DNA of 17,161 nt from Anaerolineales bacterium (GTDB lineage Bacteria > Chloroflexota > Anaerolineae > Anaerolineales > Anaerolineaceae). The DNA lies in assembly GCA_020060485.1 (NCBI GenBank), contig JAGVAB010000135.1:1-17161 (forward strand), read 5' to 3'. A program made the position numbers and the translations under genes. How positions within the stretch are numbered: the first letter of the stretch is position 1; every line of letters begins with the position of its first letter. Below the pieces are notes generated by a model. The model saw only the letters and a program-made list of their open reading frames with translations, had not been told where the DNA came from and made no database searches. Of the stretch, positions 6,344 to 14,304 are shown in pieces.

Positions 6344-8221
6344 AAAATCAATTACAGTTCCAATGAAAATAAAAGCCCCTATCGAAAACTATTTCCGGTC
6401 GCTCCTGACGCAGTACGATTGAAGGATCATTTTTGGGCGCCGCGGATCAGACTTCTTAGCGAGAGAACCTTACTAACGCAATATCAGCAACTTGAAATTA
6501 CCGGACGGATATCAAACTTTGAGCGCGTGGTAAAAGACCTTTCCGAACCGTTTCGGGGTTTATATTTCAATGAATCTGATGTCTATAAATGGCTTGAAGC
6601 AGCTGCCTATTCTTTAGCGCAATTTCCGAATGAGTACCTCAAAAAGCTTGTTGTTGAACTGGTCAACAAAATCATTGCCATTCAACAGCCTGATGGTTAC
6701 CTGAATGCATATTTTGTGGGAGAAAAAGCGCATCTTCGCTGGACAGATCTGCAGGATAAGCACGAGCTGTATTGTGCAGGTCATCTTATTGAGGCCGCAA
6801 TAGCTGTCCACCGCTCGATTGGGGATGACACTTTGCTTGCCGCAGCCATACGATATGCAAACTTGATCGTTGATACCTTTGGCGTTTCGGGAAAAATACC
6901 GCATGGGGCGCCGGGACATCCTGAAATTGAGTTGGCGCTGGTGGCATTATTCCGTTATACCGGAGATAAGCAGTACCTGACACAGGCATTGCGCTTCATT
7001 GATAATCGAGGATACGGGCATTTGGGTTATGGGGAATATTATCAGGATCATAAACCAGTAAGAGAGTTGCAACGCATGTACGGACACGCGGTCAGGGCTG
7101 TCTATCTGAACGCGGGTGTCGCGGATGTGTTTTCGGAAACAGGTGACAAGAGTTTGTTAAAGGCACTTGAGGTTATGTGGCAACACATGACCAATTATCA
7201 AATGTATGTTACTGGCGGGATCGGTTCAAGAGATGATGGGGAGGCTTTTGGGGCTGACTACGAATTGCCTGACGCAGAAGCTTATGCCGAGACCTGTGCT
7301 GCTATTGGAAAGATATTCTGGGATTGGCGTATGTTGTTAATTACTGGGGATGCTAAATATGCCGATGACCTCGAAATAACCTTGTTCAATGCCATGTTGG
7401 CCGGGATCGGTTTGGACGGTGCAAGCTATCATTACTCAAACCCATTGGCTTCTGATTGTATGCATCGCAGGCAGCCATGGTTTGCGATCAGTTGCTGCCC
7501 GCCGAATATTGCGCGTGTCTTGGCATCTTTGCCTGGTTATTTATATACAACATCTGAAGAGGGGCTATGGATACATTTGTATGCAGAGAGCGCCTGCAAT
7601 GCCAGGTTACCAGATGGTACCAAAGTGCAATTCGAGCAGACATCGTCCTATCCTTGGGATGGGCAAATCCGCTTAAAAATCACAAATAGTGCGGACTTTG
7701 CACTCTTTTTGCGCATACCCGCCTGGTGTAATTCGGGTGCATCTTTATCCATCAATGGAGAAATGTGGGCCGCCCCATTTGTTTCACAATCTTATGTCAG
7801 GGTTTATCGCCAGTGGCAGTCCGGAGATGTTGTCGAGCTAAATTTGCCGATGCCAGTTCAACAAATGATAGCCAATCCGAATATCCAGCATTTGATGAAC
7901 AGGGTCGCATTAACCAGTGGGCCAATTGTTTTTTGCCTTGAACACATTGATGAATTTATGCCAAAGGCAGATAATTTTGTATTATCCCCGAGATCATCCC
8001 TCAATGTCAAATATGCCGGTAAGGAATTGGGGAATGTAAAAATGATCGAAGTGCAAGGAATCAAAGGAGCGGAGCTCTCCCCGGGAGAGACCGCACCCTT
8101 ATATGAGCGTAAATTTTCAGACCAGATTGTCGAAAAAAACGTCAACATGCTGGCTATTCCATATTTTGCCTGGGGAAATCGCGATTACGGTAATATGCAA
8201 GTCTGGTTGCGGCGATCATAA
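6341..8221 (+). CDS. GH127 beta-L-arabinofuranosidase (HypBA1-like), cytoplasmic
   Basis: A 626-residue enzyme of the DUF1680/GH127 family, which removes terminal beta-L-arabinofuranosyl residues such as those on plant hydroxyproline-rich glycoproteins. The first ~400 residues form the (alpha/alpha)6-barrel; the rest is beta-sandwich. The known Zn-cysteine site is complete: Glu317 and Cys319 (EAYAETCA) and Cys385-Cys386 (AISCCPPN). In HypBA1 these are Glu338, Cys340, Cys417 and Cys418, with Cys417 the nucleophile and Glu322 the acid/base. The equivalent acid/base here is Glu301 (RDDGEAFG), with the same 16-residue spacing to the Zn Glu. There is no signal peptide, so it acts on imported oligosaccharide. 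It lies 45 bases after the ATPase gene in the same operon. Other GH127-like activities (for example 3-C-carboxy-5-deoxy-xylose release) are known for relatives, so the exact substrate is open. Confidence 0.9.
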   Translation: MKINYSSNENKSPYRKLFPVAPDAVRLKDHFWAPRIRLLSERTLLTQYQQLEITGRISNFERVVKDLSEPFRGLYFNESDVYKWLEAAAYSLAQFPNEYLKKLVVELVNKIIAIQQPDGYLNAYFVGEKAHLRWTDLQDKHELYCAGHLIEAAIAVHRSIGDDTLLAAAIRYANLIVDTFGVSGKIPHGAPGHPEIELALVALFRYTGDKQYLTQALRFIDNRGYGHLGYGEYYQDHKPVRELQRMYGHAVRAVYLNAGVADVFSETGDKSLLKALEVMWQHMTNYQMYVTGGIGSRDDGEAFGADYELPDAEAYAETCAAIGKIFWDWRMLLITGDAKYADDLEITLFNAMLAGIGLDGASYHYSNPLASDCMHRRQPWFAISCCPPNIARVLASLPGYLYTTSEEGLWIHLYAESACNARLPDGTKVQFEQTSSYPWDGQIRLKITNSADFALFLRIPAWCNSGASLSINGEMWAAPFVSQSYVRVYRQWQSGDVVELNLPMPVQQMIANPNIQHLMNRVALTSGPIVFCLEHIDEFMPKADNFVLSPRSSLNVKYAGKELGNVKMIEVQGIKGAELSPGETAPLYERKFSDQIVEKNVNMLAIPYFAWGNRDYGNMQVWLRRS

Positions 8222-8266
8222 ATTGCATAAAGAGCCGGACTGCTTCAGACATTGAAAAGAGTCCAT

Positions 8267-8914
8267 ATGAAGACAATACTATGTTTTGGGGATTCAAATA
8301 CGTGGGGCTGGAATCCGAAAGATATGTCCAGATATCCGCCTGACCAAAGGTGGCCAGGGATATTAAAATCCGGGTTAGATCAGTCCTGTTGTGTGATTGA
8401 AGAAGGGTTACCAGGCAGAACAACAGTGCGGGAAGACCCCTTCTATGAGCACAAAAACGGGAAGACCTATTTAATCCCTTGTCTGTATTCTCATGCTCCA
8501 ATAGATCTTGTCATCCTCATGTTGGGGTCAAATGAATTAAAGTCGTATTTTTCTTTGACCGCTTTCGAAATTGCCATGGGCGCAGGGGAGTTGGTAACGG
8601 TCATCAGTCAATGTGAACATGGTCCATTTCATTCAGCTCCACAAGTGTTATTGGTAGCCTCTCCTTCAATAGCTCCACACCCGGGAAGTGAACTTGATGT
8701 ATTGTTCGCTGGGGGAAAAGAAAAGGCCGACCTGTTTGGGCAATGTTTTCACAAGGTGGCAATCGATACGCATTGCCATTTTTTGGATGCAGGAACTTTG
8801 ATCAAGCCCAGTCCTGTTGATGGCGTACACCTCGATGTTGAAGAGCATAGAGCATTGGGAATGGCACTGGTATCAAAAGTCCGGGATATTTTTGCTGGGC
8901 GAGGAAGGCTGTAA
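8267..8914 (+). CDS. SGNH/GDSL-type hydrolase, probable carbohydrate esterase
   Basis: A 215-residue SGNH hydrolase. Block I is ILCFGDSNTWGW with nucleophile Ser10. The block II Gly lies in EEGLPGRTT, block III is GSNELK (87-92; the usual GxND has Glu for Asp but keeps the oxyanion Asn89), and block V is DGVHLD with Asp185 and His188. There is no signal peptide, so it is cytoplasmic. Enzymes of this type often deacetylate sugars or act as arylesterases. Beside GH127 and a sugar importer, removal of acetyl or other acyl groups from imported arabinose-containing oligosaccharide is the likely role, but this is inferred. An in-frame TTG at 8252 is possible; the ATG at 8267 is preferred because it sits directly before the conserved first strand. 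It is the last gene of the sugar operon. Confidence 0.85.
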   Translation: MKTILCFGDSNTWGWNPKDMSRYPPDQRWPGILKSGLDQSCCVIEEGLPGRTTVREDPFYEHKNGKTYLIPCLYSHAPIDLVILMLGSNELKSYFSLTAFEIAMGAGELVTVISQCEHGPFHSAPQVLLVASPSIAPHPGSELDVLFAGGKEKADLFGQCFHKVAIDTHCHFLDAGTLIKPSPVDGVHLDVEEHRALGMALVSKVRDIFAGRGRL

Positions 8915-8988
8915 ACTGTTTTGTGGTGTTACTTTGAACAAGCTATGCTATTGTATTCAAGCAGGTACAGGCGTGGGTAATTCACACT

Positions 8989-9018
8989 TTGAACTTAACT
9001 GAATTTTATAGATATTAA
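8989..9018 (+). promoter_or_regulatory. Weak candidate promoter for the export operon
   Basis: TTGAAC (8989-8994), 18 bases, then TATTAA (9013-9018) is the best sigma70-like pair in the 281-base gap before the first adaptor gene. Using it would place the hairpin at 9047-9073 inside the leader, where it could attenuate the operon. Nearby are a 9-base direct repeat ACTTTGAAC (8931-8939 and 8986-8994, the second overlapping this -35 box) and a TTCAC/GTGAA dyad (9091-9095, 9103-9107). None is strong. No small gene was found in the gap. Confidence 0.3.
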
Positions 9019-9046
9019 TAGTCTGACCGAATAGAATTTGCTTCAG

Positions 9047-9082
9047 ATCGCCCGTCAGGAATGTGCGGGCGATTTGGCTTTT
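9047..9082 (+). terminator. Rho-independent terminator after the sugar operon
   Basis: ATCGCCCG (9047-9054) pairs perfectly with CGGGCGAT (9066-9073) over an 11-base loop, followed by an interrupted T-rich stretch (TTTGGCTTTT, 9073-9082). It lies about 130 bases after the SGNH gene stop and separates the sugar operon from the export operon. Because the tract is interrupted, termination may be incomplete. Confidence 0.65.
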
Positions 9083-9195
9083 AAAGAGTATTCACACGAA
9101 ACGTGAAAACCTTCTAAAGACTTTCTTAACAACCCGTGGGTATGCTTGCATGTGATGACGAGCTCCGCAAAATTTGCATGATTCGAGGCAATAAT

Positions 9196-10614
9196 ATGGC
9201 ATCTTCTGAAAATATTGAAAAAAGAAAATTCTTGGGGTCAAAACCTTTTTGGCTGCTGATCGCTGCACTGGTTGTGATCGCTGGCGGCATAGCAGCTTTT
9301 CTCATCTGGGACAAGAATACCTCAGAAGTCGCATCTACAAATGAAGCGGCATTGCAAACCGCCAGGGTGCGCCGGGGGGATTTAAGAGTCTCTGTTACAG
9401 GCAGTGGATCGCTGGTTTCAGGGAGGGAAATTGATCTTGCCTTTAGTGCCTCCGGCACGGTTGGCGCATTGGCAGTTAAGGTGGGGGACAGGGTGGAAGA
9501 AGGCCAGGTTCTGGCTTCTCTGGCAGACACCAGTCAGTTGCAGGCTAATGTGGCCGAGAAGCGCCTGGCTTTCTTGAAGGCCCAGCAAACCTTGCAAGCT
9601 CTTTATGAAAAAACCGATGTAGCGATTGCCGAGGCATATCAGGCAGTGGTGGCCGCCCAATCTGCTTATGATGACGCCTTGTTTGCTGCCCAGCGCACGG
9701 CCTATGCCAGGTGCAGTCAGGCGGTGAACATTCAGAAGACAACCGCTTACGAACGAGCCAAACAAGAGCTGGAACGTCTTAGCGCATGTTGCAGCGGCTC
9801 GGACGCCTGGATTGAGGCGAAAAATGTTTTTGACACTGCCTATGCCAACTGGGTGTACTGTTCCGCTTATAGCGAAGGTGAGGTCGTGGTCTATAACGCT
9901 TCCTTGCAAGTGGCCCAGACGTCTTTGGGCCAGGCCCAGGAAACCTTGAACAAACTGGAGCAAAACGAAGGGATTGACGTGGACCAGGTGGCTCTGGCGC
10001 AGGCAGAATATGAGCAGGCAAAACTTGCCCTGGAGGTTGCCCAGATGCAACTGGATGGATCTGTATTGACCGCACCGTTCTCCGGCACGGTAATCTCCAT
10101 CGCGGCCCGCGTGGGCGAAGCAGTGTCCACAGACACCTTCATCACCCTGGCGGATATGGAAAATTTGCAGGTGGTGGTGTACGTGGACGAAACTGACATG
10201 GATCAGTTTCGGGTGGGTTTACCGGCCGAGATAGTCTTCGATGCGTTACCTGATCTTATTTTTAAGGGCGAGGTGATCCAGGTAAAGCCAGAGCTTGTTG
10301 CACAAGGCGGGTATCAACTGGCGACGGGCTTGATCTCACTTGACATGAATGAAGGCAATGCCGTATCGCGGATTTTACTTGGTCTGAGCGGCACAGTGGA
10401 TGTAATCAGCGGCGAGGCGATCAACGTTTTGTTGATCCCGGTGGAAGCCTTGCGCGATTTGGAGGGACAGTATGGGGTTTTTGTGCAGGATGCGGACGGA
10501 ACATTAAGGCTGCGTGTGGTGGAAGTGGGTCTGTCAGATTACACCTATGCAGAAGTACGAGATGGATTGCAAGAGGGTGAGATCGTTTCAACCGGTATTC
10601 GGCAGACCAACTAA
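9196..10614 (+). CDS. HlyD/MacA-type membrane-fusion adaptor 1 of the exporter
   Basis: A 472-residue adaptor. A short basic N-terminus and one membrane segment (18-38) are followed by the beta-barrel/lipoyl half (GSGSLVSGREIDLAFSAS, VKVGDRVEEGQVLASL), a long Ala/Gln/Glu-rich coiled-coil hairpin (about 110-285), the second lipoyl half (LTAPFSGTVISIAARVGE), then the YVDETDMDQFRVGLPAEIVFDALP barrel and a C-terminal domain. The hairpin carries Cys173, Cys198, Cys199 and Cys222. Cys173 (RCS) and Cys222 (YC..Y) recur in both following paralogues. The start at 9196 follows GAGG (9185-9188); in-frame GTG 9136 and ATG 9178 would only lengthen the cytoplasmic tail. It would connect to the MacB-like pump encoded downstream. 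It is the first gene of the export operon. Confidence 0.88.
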   Translation: MASSENIEKRKFLGSKPFWLLIAALVVIAGGIAAFLIWDKNTSEVASTNEAALQTARVRRGDLRVSVTGSGSLVSGREIDLAFSASGTVGALAVKVGDRVEEGQVLASLADTSQLQANVAEKRLAFLKAQQTLQALYEKTDVAIAEAYQAVVAAQSAYDDALFAAQRTAYARCSQAVNIQKTTAYERAKQELERLSACCSGSDAWIEAKNVFDTAYANWVYCSAYSEGEVVVYNASLQVAQTSLGQAQETLNKLEQNEGIDVDQVALAQAEYEQAKLALEVAQMQLDGSVLTAPFSGTVISIAARVGEAVSTDTFITLADMENLQVVVYVDETDMDQFRVGLPAEIVFDALPDLIFKGEVIQVKPELVAQGGYQLATGLISLDMNEGNAVSRILLGLSGTVDVISGEAINVLLIPVEALRDLEGQYGVFVQDADGTLRLRVVEVGLSDYTYAEVRDGLQEGEIVSTGIRQTN

Positions 10615-10650
10615 CCGACATCTGAGGCAGATGACATGGAAGGGTTAAGC

Positions 10651-12072
10651 ATGAAAGATAGTAAAACAAAACGCCTCTGGTTGTTGGGTGCCGCTGTTCT
10701 GGTCTTGCTGGCTGCCGGCATTTTTGTCTGGCATCTCGTGGATATAGAAAGCGCCGGAAAAACAGCCAACGCTCAAGTGGCGCCGAAAACAGGACGGGTG
10801 GTGCGAGGTTCTATCGCCCTCTCTGCCACAGGAACGGGCACTTTGGTGGCCGGTACGCAGGTGGATCTTGGTTTCGCTTCTGCTGGAACAATTGACCAAC
10901 TGTATGTGGCGGTGGGGAATCAGGTGCAGGCCGGTGATCTGCTGGCTGTATTGACTGATCTGGAAGAGTTGCAAGTTCAGGTGGATGAGAAAAGACTGGC
11001 TTTAGAGACAGCCCGAAATGCCGTGCAGGAGCTTTACCAGGGCACACAGGTGAATCTGCTTCAGGCACAGTTGACTCTGGCTCAGGCCAAAGAAGCAATG
11101 GCCGAGGCGCAAAAGAGCCTGCGTTCCAGCGGCGTGGGCCGCTGCAGCCAGGCGACCACAGAATCCTACTATTACGACTATATTTATGCGCAGCGCGATG
11201 TGAATGAGTGGGAGACGTATCTGTCAGACGGCACATCGGGATATGGTGAGGATTTTATTCTGAACAAGCTGATCACTTTGCGCAAAACCCGCGACAGGGC
11301 ATACACCAATTGGCAATATTGTCAGGGATATACACCTTTGGAGGTGCAGACATCCCAGGCACACATGGCAGCAACTGATGCCAATCTTGTCCAGGCGCAG
11401 GCAGCTTATGACAAACTGGTGGCGACTTTTGGCCTGGATGCAGATGCCCTGGCTTTGGCCCTGGCCATGGAAGAGCATGCTGCGCTGCAACTGCAAATTG
11501 CCGAGAATAAGCTCATAGGAGCTGAGATCATAGCTCCCATGGATGGCACGGTTATCTCGCTTTCTGCCTCTGCTGGGGAGGCGGTGGACACAGGCACGGT
11601 TATCCGCCTGGCAGATCTACGATATCCCAATCTGGAAATTTATGTTGATGAAACCGATATGGAGCATCTGCAAATGGATCGTCAGGTGAGTGTGGTTTTT
11701 GATGCCATCCCCGAGCGAACGTTTTTGGGCAGGGTGATTCAGGTGGAACCTGTGCTGGTGCAAGTCAACGGGTATTCCATGGTGCAGGGATTGGTGGATT
11801 TGAATGACACCCAAACCGGTGTTGGTCGGCCGCTATTCCTGGGAATGACGGCCGTGGTGGATGTGGTCAGCGGACAGGCTGAAAATGTTCTGCTTGTTCC
11901 GGTGGATGCCTTGTACGATATTACAGATCATCAGGCCACGGTGTGGGTACTGGATTCGAATGGTGCATTCGCCGCCCGCAGGATTGAATTTGGCCTGATG
12001 GATTACAGCTATGCTGAAGTCGTGAGCGGGTTGACCCAGGGGGAAGTGGTTTCCCTCGAGAAGCAGAATTAG
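10651..12072 (+). CDS. HlyD/MacA-type membrane-fusion adaptor 2 of the exporter
   Basis: A 473-residue paralogue of the preceding gene with the same order of parts: membrane segment (about 10-28), first lipoyl half (GTGTLVAGTQVDLGFASAGT, VAVGNQVQAGDLLAVL), coiled-coil hairpin with a Tyr-rich insert, second lipoyl half (IIAPMDGTVISLSASAGE), the YVDETDMEHLQMD barrel and a C-terminal domain ending near LMDYSYAEVVSGL. Conserved Cys165 (GRCSQ) and Cys224 (WQYCQGY) match those of adaptors 1 and 3. The ATG at 10651 has GGAAGGG (10638-10644) six bases before it and gives a tail of similar length to adaptor 3. An ATG at 10636 with GAGG upstream is also possible and would add five residues. It is divergent enough from adaptor 1 to be an old duplication rather than an assembly artefact. 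Confidence 0.87.
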   Translation: MKDSKTKRLWLLGAAVLVLLAAGIFVWHLVDIESAGKTANAQVAPKTGRVVRGSIALSATGTGTLVAGTQVDLGFASAGTIDQLYVAVGNQVQAGDLLAVLTDLEELQVQVDEKRLALETARNAVQELYQGTQVNLLQAQLTLAQAKEAMAEAQKSLRSSGVGRCSQATTESYYYDYIYAQRDVNEWETYLSDGTSGYGEDFILNKLITLRKTRDRAYTNWQYCQGYTPLEVQTSQAHMAATDANLVQAQAAYDKLVATFGLDADALALALAMEEHAALQLQIAENKLIGAEIIAPMDGTVISLSASAGEAVDTGTVIRLADLRYPNLEIYVDETDMEHLQMDRQVSVVFDAIPERTFLGRVIQVEPVLVQVNGYSMVQGLVDLNDTQTGVGRPLFLGMTAVVDVVSGQAENVLLVPVDALYDITDHQATVWVLDSNGAFAARRIEFGLMDYSYAEVVSGLTQGEVVSLEKQN

Positions 12073-12127
12073 GTCATTACGGAGACAGATCATCGTTGGG
12101 TGATCAAAAAACCGAGGAGACAAGGGT

Positions 12128-13543
12128 ATGTTCAGAGATAAACAATTTCTTCATAGAAAATGGTGGCTGATTCTGGTGGTGATCGTTCTGGCGGCAGGAG
12201 CGGGGATTGCATACTGGCAGTTTACAAAAAATGCTGCTACTGCCCAGACTGGTCAACAATCTGCTGTGCAGACCACCCGGGTTCGGCAGGGTGATCTGGT
12301 GATTTCAACCACGGGAACGGGCACCTTGCTGGCCGGCAGGGAGGCTAATTTGGGTTTTTCTACATCGGGCACGCTGGCAGAATTGCATGTGGTCGCAGGC
12401 GACCGGGTGCAGACCGGGGACGTGCTGGCTCGGCTGGATGATATTGAAACCCTGCAATCAGAGGTATTGACCAGAGAACTTGCCCTGAGAGAGGCGCAGT
12501 TAACGGTTGACAATTTACAAAAATACGCCGCTGCCAGGCTGGCTGAGGCACAGCTGGCCCTGGCTGAGGCCAAGGATGCTTATGCCGATGCTAAATCAAA
12601 TTTGAAACGCGAGGGAGTGGAGCGTTGCAGTGAGGATGCTCTGACGGCCTATTATGACAATTATATGTTGCTTGAAGACCGGCTTCAGGCTTTGGACAGC
12701 GGGGGTACAAGTGGTGATTATTACCTTAACGTGATCTATCCGGTCAAGACCCAGCGCGACAAGGCTTATGCGACCTATATGTATTGTGCGGGCTATACAG
12801 ATTATGAAATCGAATCATCCCAGGCTAAACTGGCTATCACCGAAGCAGAAATGAAGGAGGCCGGGGATTATCTGGCGTTGTTGACTGAGAACAACGGGAT
12901 TGATCCGGATGAACTGGCTCTGGCACAAAATACTTTGGCAAGTGCTCAAGTGGCGTATAACAAGACCCAAAAACAACTGGCGGGGGCAACCCTGACGGCA
13001 CCTTTTGATGGAACTGTCATGTCTATCGCCGGACAAGTAGGCGATACTGTGGGTACGGCAACGTTCATCACCATTGCTGATCTGCAAAACCCCCAACTCG
13101 AAATCTATGTAGATGAAACGGATATGGCCAGCATTGCCGTAGGGTATGCGGTGCAAATTGTTTTTGACGCCTTGCCCGATCTGACTTTCACCGGAACGGT
13201 GACCAGTGTGGAACCGGCGCTGGTAACGGTCAGCGGTTACCAGATGGTAAAAGGCTGGGTGGCCATGGATTCGGGCAATTTGCGGGAGGGATCTCCCTTG
13301 CTGCAGGGGTTAACAGCCTCAGTGGAAGTAATTGGCGGAAGTGCGCCCAATGCTTTACTGGTTCCTGTAAATGCCTTGCGCGATCTGGGGGATGGCGAAT
13401 ATGCGGTGTTTGTGCTGAATGCAGATGGTGAACCCAGATTGCGCATGGTGGAGGTTGGTCTTATGGATTACACCTATGCCGAGATTCGCAGCGGTCTGGC
13501 ACTTGGCGATCAGGTCACGACAGGCATTGTGGAGACCAATTGA
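12128..13543 (+). CDS. HlyD/MacA-type membrane-fusion adaptor 3 of the exporter
   Basis: A 471-residue third paralogue. It has a membrane segment (about 12-30), a first lipoyl half (GTGTLLAGREANLGFSTSGT, VVAGDRVQTGDVLARL), an Ala/Leu-rich hairpin with Cys167 (VERCSED) and Cys220 (YMYCAGY), a second half (LTAPFDGTVMSIAGQVGD), the YVDETDMASIAVG barrel and a terminal LMDYTYAEIRSGL block almost identical to those of adaptors 1 and 2. GAGGAGA (12114-12120) precedes the ATG. Its stop TGA shares one base with the ATPase start (TGATG), so it is translationally coupled to the pump. It may therefore be the ancestral, stoichiometric adaptor, with 1 and 2 as later copies; that order is inferred. Confidence 0.88.
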   Translation: MFRDKQFLHRKWWLILVVIVLAAGAGIAYWQFTKNAATAQTGQQSAVQTTRVRQGDLVISTTGTGTLLAGREANLGFSTSGTLAELHVVAGDRVQTGDVLARLDDIETLQSEVLTRELALREAQLTVDNLQKYAAARLAEAQLALAEAKDAYADAKSNLKREGVERCSEDALTAYYDNYMLLEDRLQALDSGGTSGDYYLNVIYPVKTQRDKAYATYMYCAGYTDYEIESSQAKLAITEAEMKEAGDYLALLTENNGIDPDELALAQNTLASAQVAYNKTQKQLAGATLTAPFDGTVMSIAGQVGDTVGTATFITIADLQNPQLEIYVDETDMASIAVGYAVQIVFDALPDLTFTGTVTSVEPALVTVSGYQMVKGWVAMDSGNLREGSPLLQGLTASVEVIGGSAPNALLVPVNALRDLGDGEYAVFVLNADGEPRLRMVEVGLMDYTYAEIRSGLALGDQVTTGIVETN

Positions 13544-14304
13544 TGAACGAGAAAACGATCATAGAAACGGTAGACCTGAAGAAGATCTATGGCATGGGAG
13601 ACGTTCTGGTGGCGGCCCTGGATGGGCTGAGTATCAGGATTGAGGCGGGCGAGTTTGTATCCATCATGGGGCCTAGCGGTTCTGGCAAAAGTACCCTGAT
13701 GAACATCCTGGGATGTCTGGATCGTCCCACAGAAGGCCGCTATATTCTGGATGGGGAGGATGTCAGCCATTTGGATAAGGTGGCCCTGGCTGAAATCCGT
13801 AACCGGCAGTTGGGTTTCGTGTTCCAGTCTTATAATCTACTGCCCCGCATGACGACATTGGAAAACGTGATCTTGCCCATGGTGTATCAACGCGTTGTTG
13901 CCGTGAGTGCAGATCTGCGCCAGGAAAAGGCAATGGCAGCTTTGGAGAGCGTAGGTCTGGCAGATCGCGCCCGACACCTGCCCAAAGAGCTTTCTGGCGG
14001 CCAGCAGCAGCGGGCGGCCATTGCCCGGGCACTGGTGAATGACCCAGTCTTGATCCTGGCAGATGAGCCGACTGGCAACCTGGATACCCAATCCAGTTAT
14101 GAGATCCTGGAGCTGCTGCATGAATTGCATGAGCGCGGCCGCACGATCGTCATGGTGACCCACGAAGCGGACATTGCTGAGCATACCGGACGGGTGATCC
14201 ATATTCGGGATGGAAAACTGGATGCAGACCACTCCAATGGCAGGAAAGCCGGTGAAATGCGCCTGAAGCTGCGCGAGACGATGGCCAACGGAGGCGAAAG
14301 ATGA
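13543..14304 (+). CDS. MacB/LolD-type ABC exporter ATP-binding protein
   Basis: A 253-residue ATPase of the MacB/YknY/LolD group. Motifs are Walker [10 protein letters not shown] (43-51), Q-loop Gln95 in [13 protein letters not shown], signature LSGGQQQR (150-157), Walker B LILADE (170-175), D-loop TGNLD and switch His207. It would bind the cytoplasmic side of the permease encoded next and drive a mechanical export stroke. About 25 polar residues follow the last conserved strand (HIRDGKL), a slightly long tail. The start ATG overlaps the previous stop by one base, with GGAG at 13531-13534; the TTG at 13540 is less likely. The end overlaps the permease start by four bases (ATGA), so the three genes are tightly coupled. 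Confidence 0.94.
   Translation: MNEKTIIETVDLKKIYGMGDVLVAALDGLSIRIEAGEFVSIMGPSGSGKSTLMNILGCLDRPTEGRYILDGEDVSHLDKVALAEIRNRQLGFVFQSYNLLPRMTTLENVILPMVYQRVVAVSADLRQEKAMAALESVGLADRARHLPKELSGGQQQRAAIARALVNDPVLILADEPTGNLDTQSSYEILELLHELHERGRTIVMVTHEADIAEHTGRVIHIRDGKLDADHSNGRKAGEMRLKLRETMANGGER

Noticed and set aside
9418..10050. Long minus-strand open frame (210 codons) inside adaptor 1
   Set aside because: It is antisense to a well-supported HlyD-type gene, shows no recognisable domain and has no start signal; it is a shadow of the coding strand.
12091..12112. GATCA...TGATC hairpin followed by six A between adaptors 2 and 3, considered as a terminator
   Set aside because: On the plus strand it is followed by A rather than T and the stem has only five pairs; no minus-strand gene needs it.
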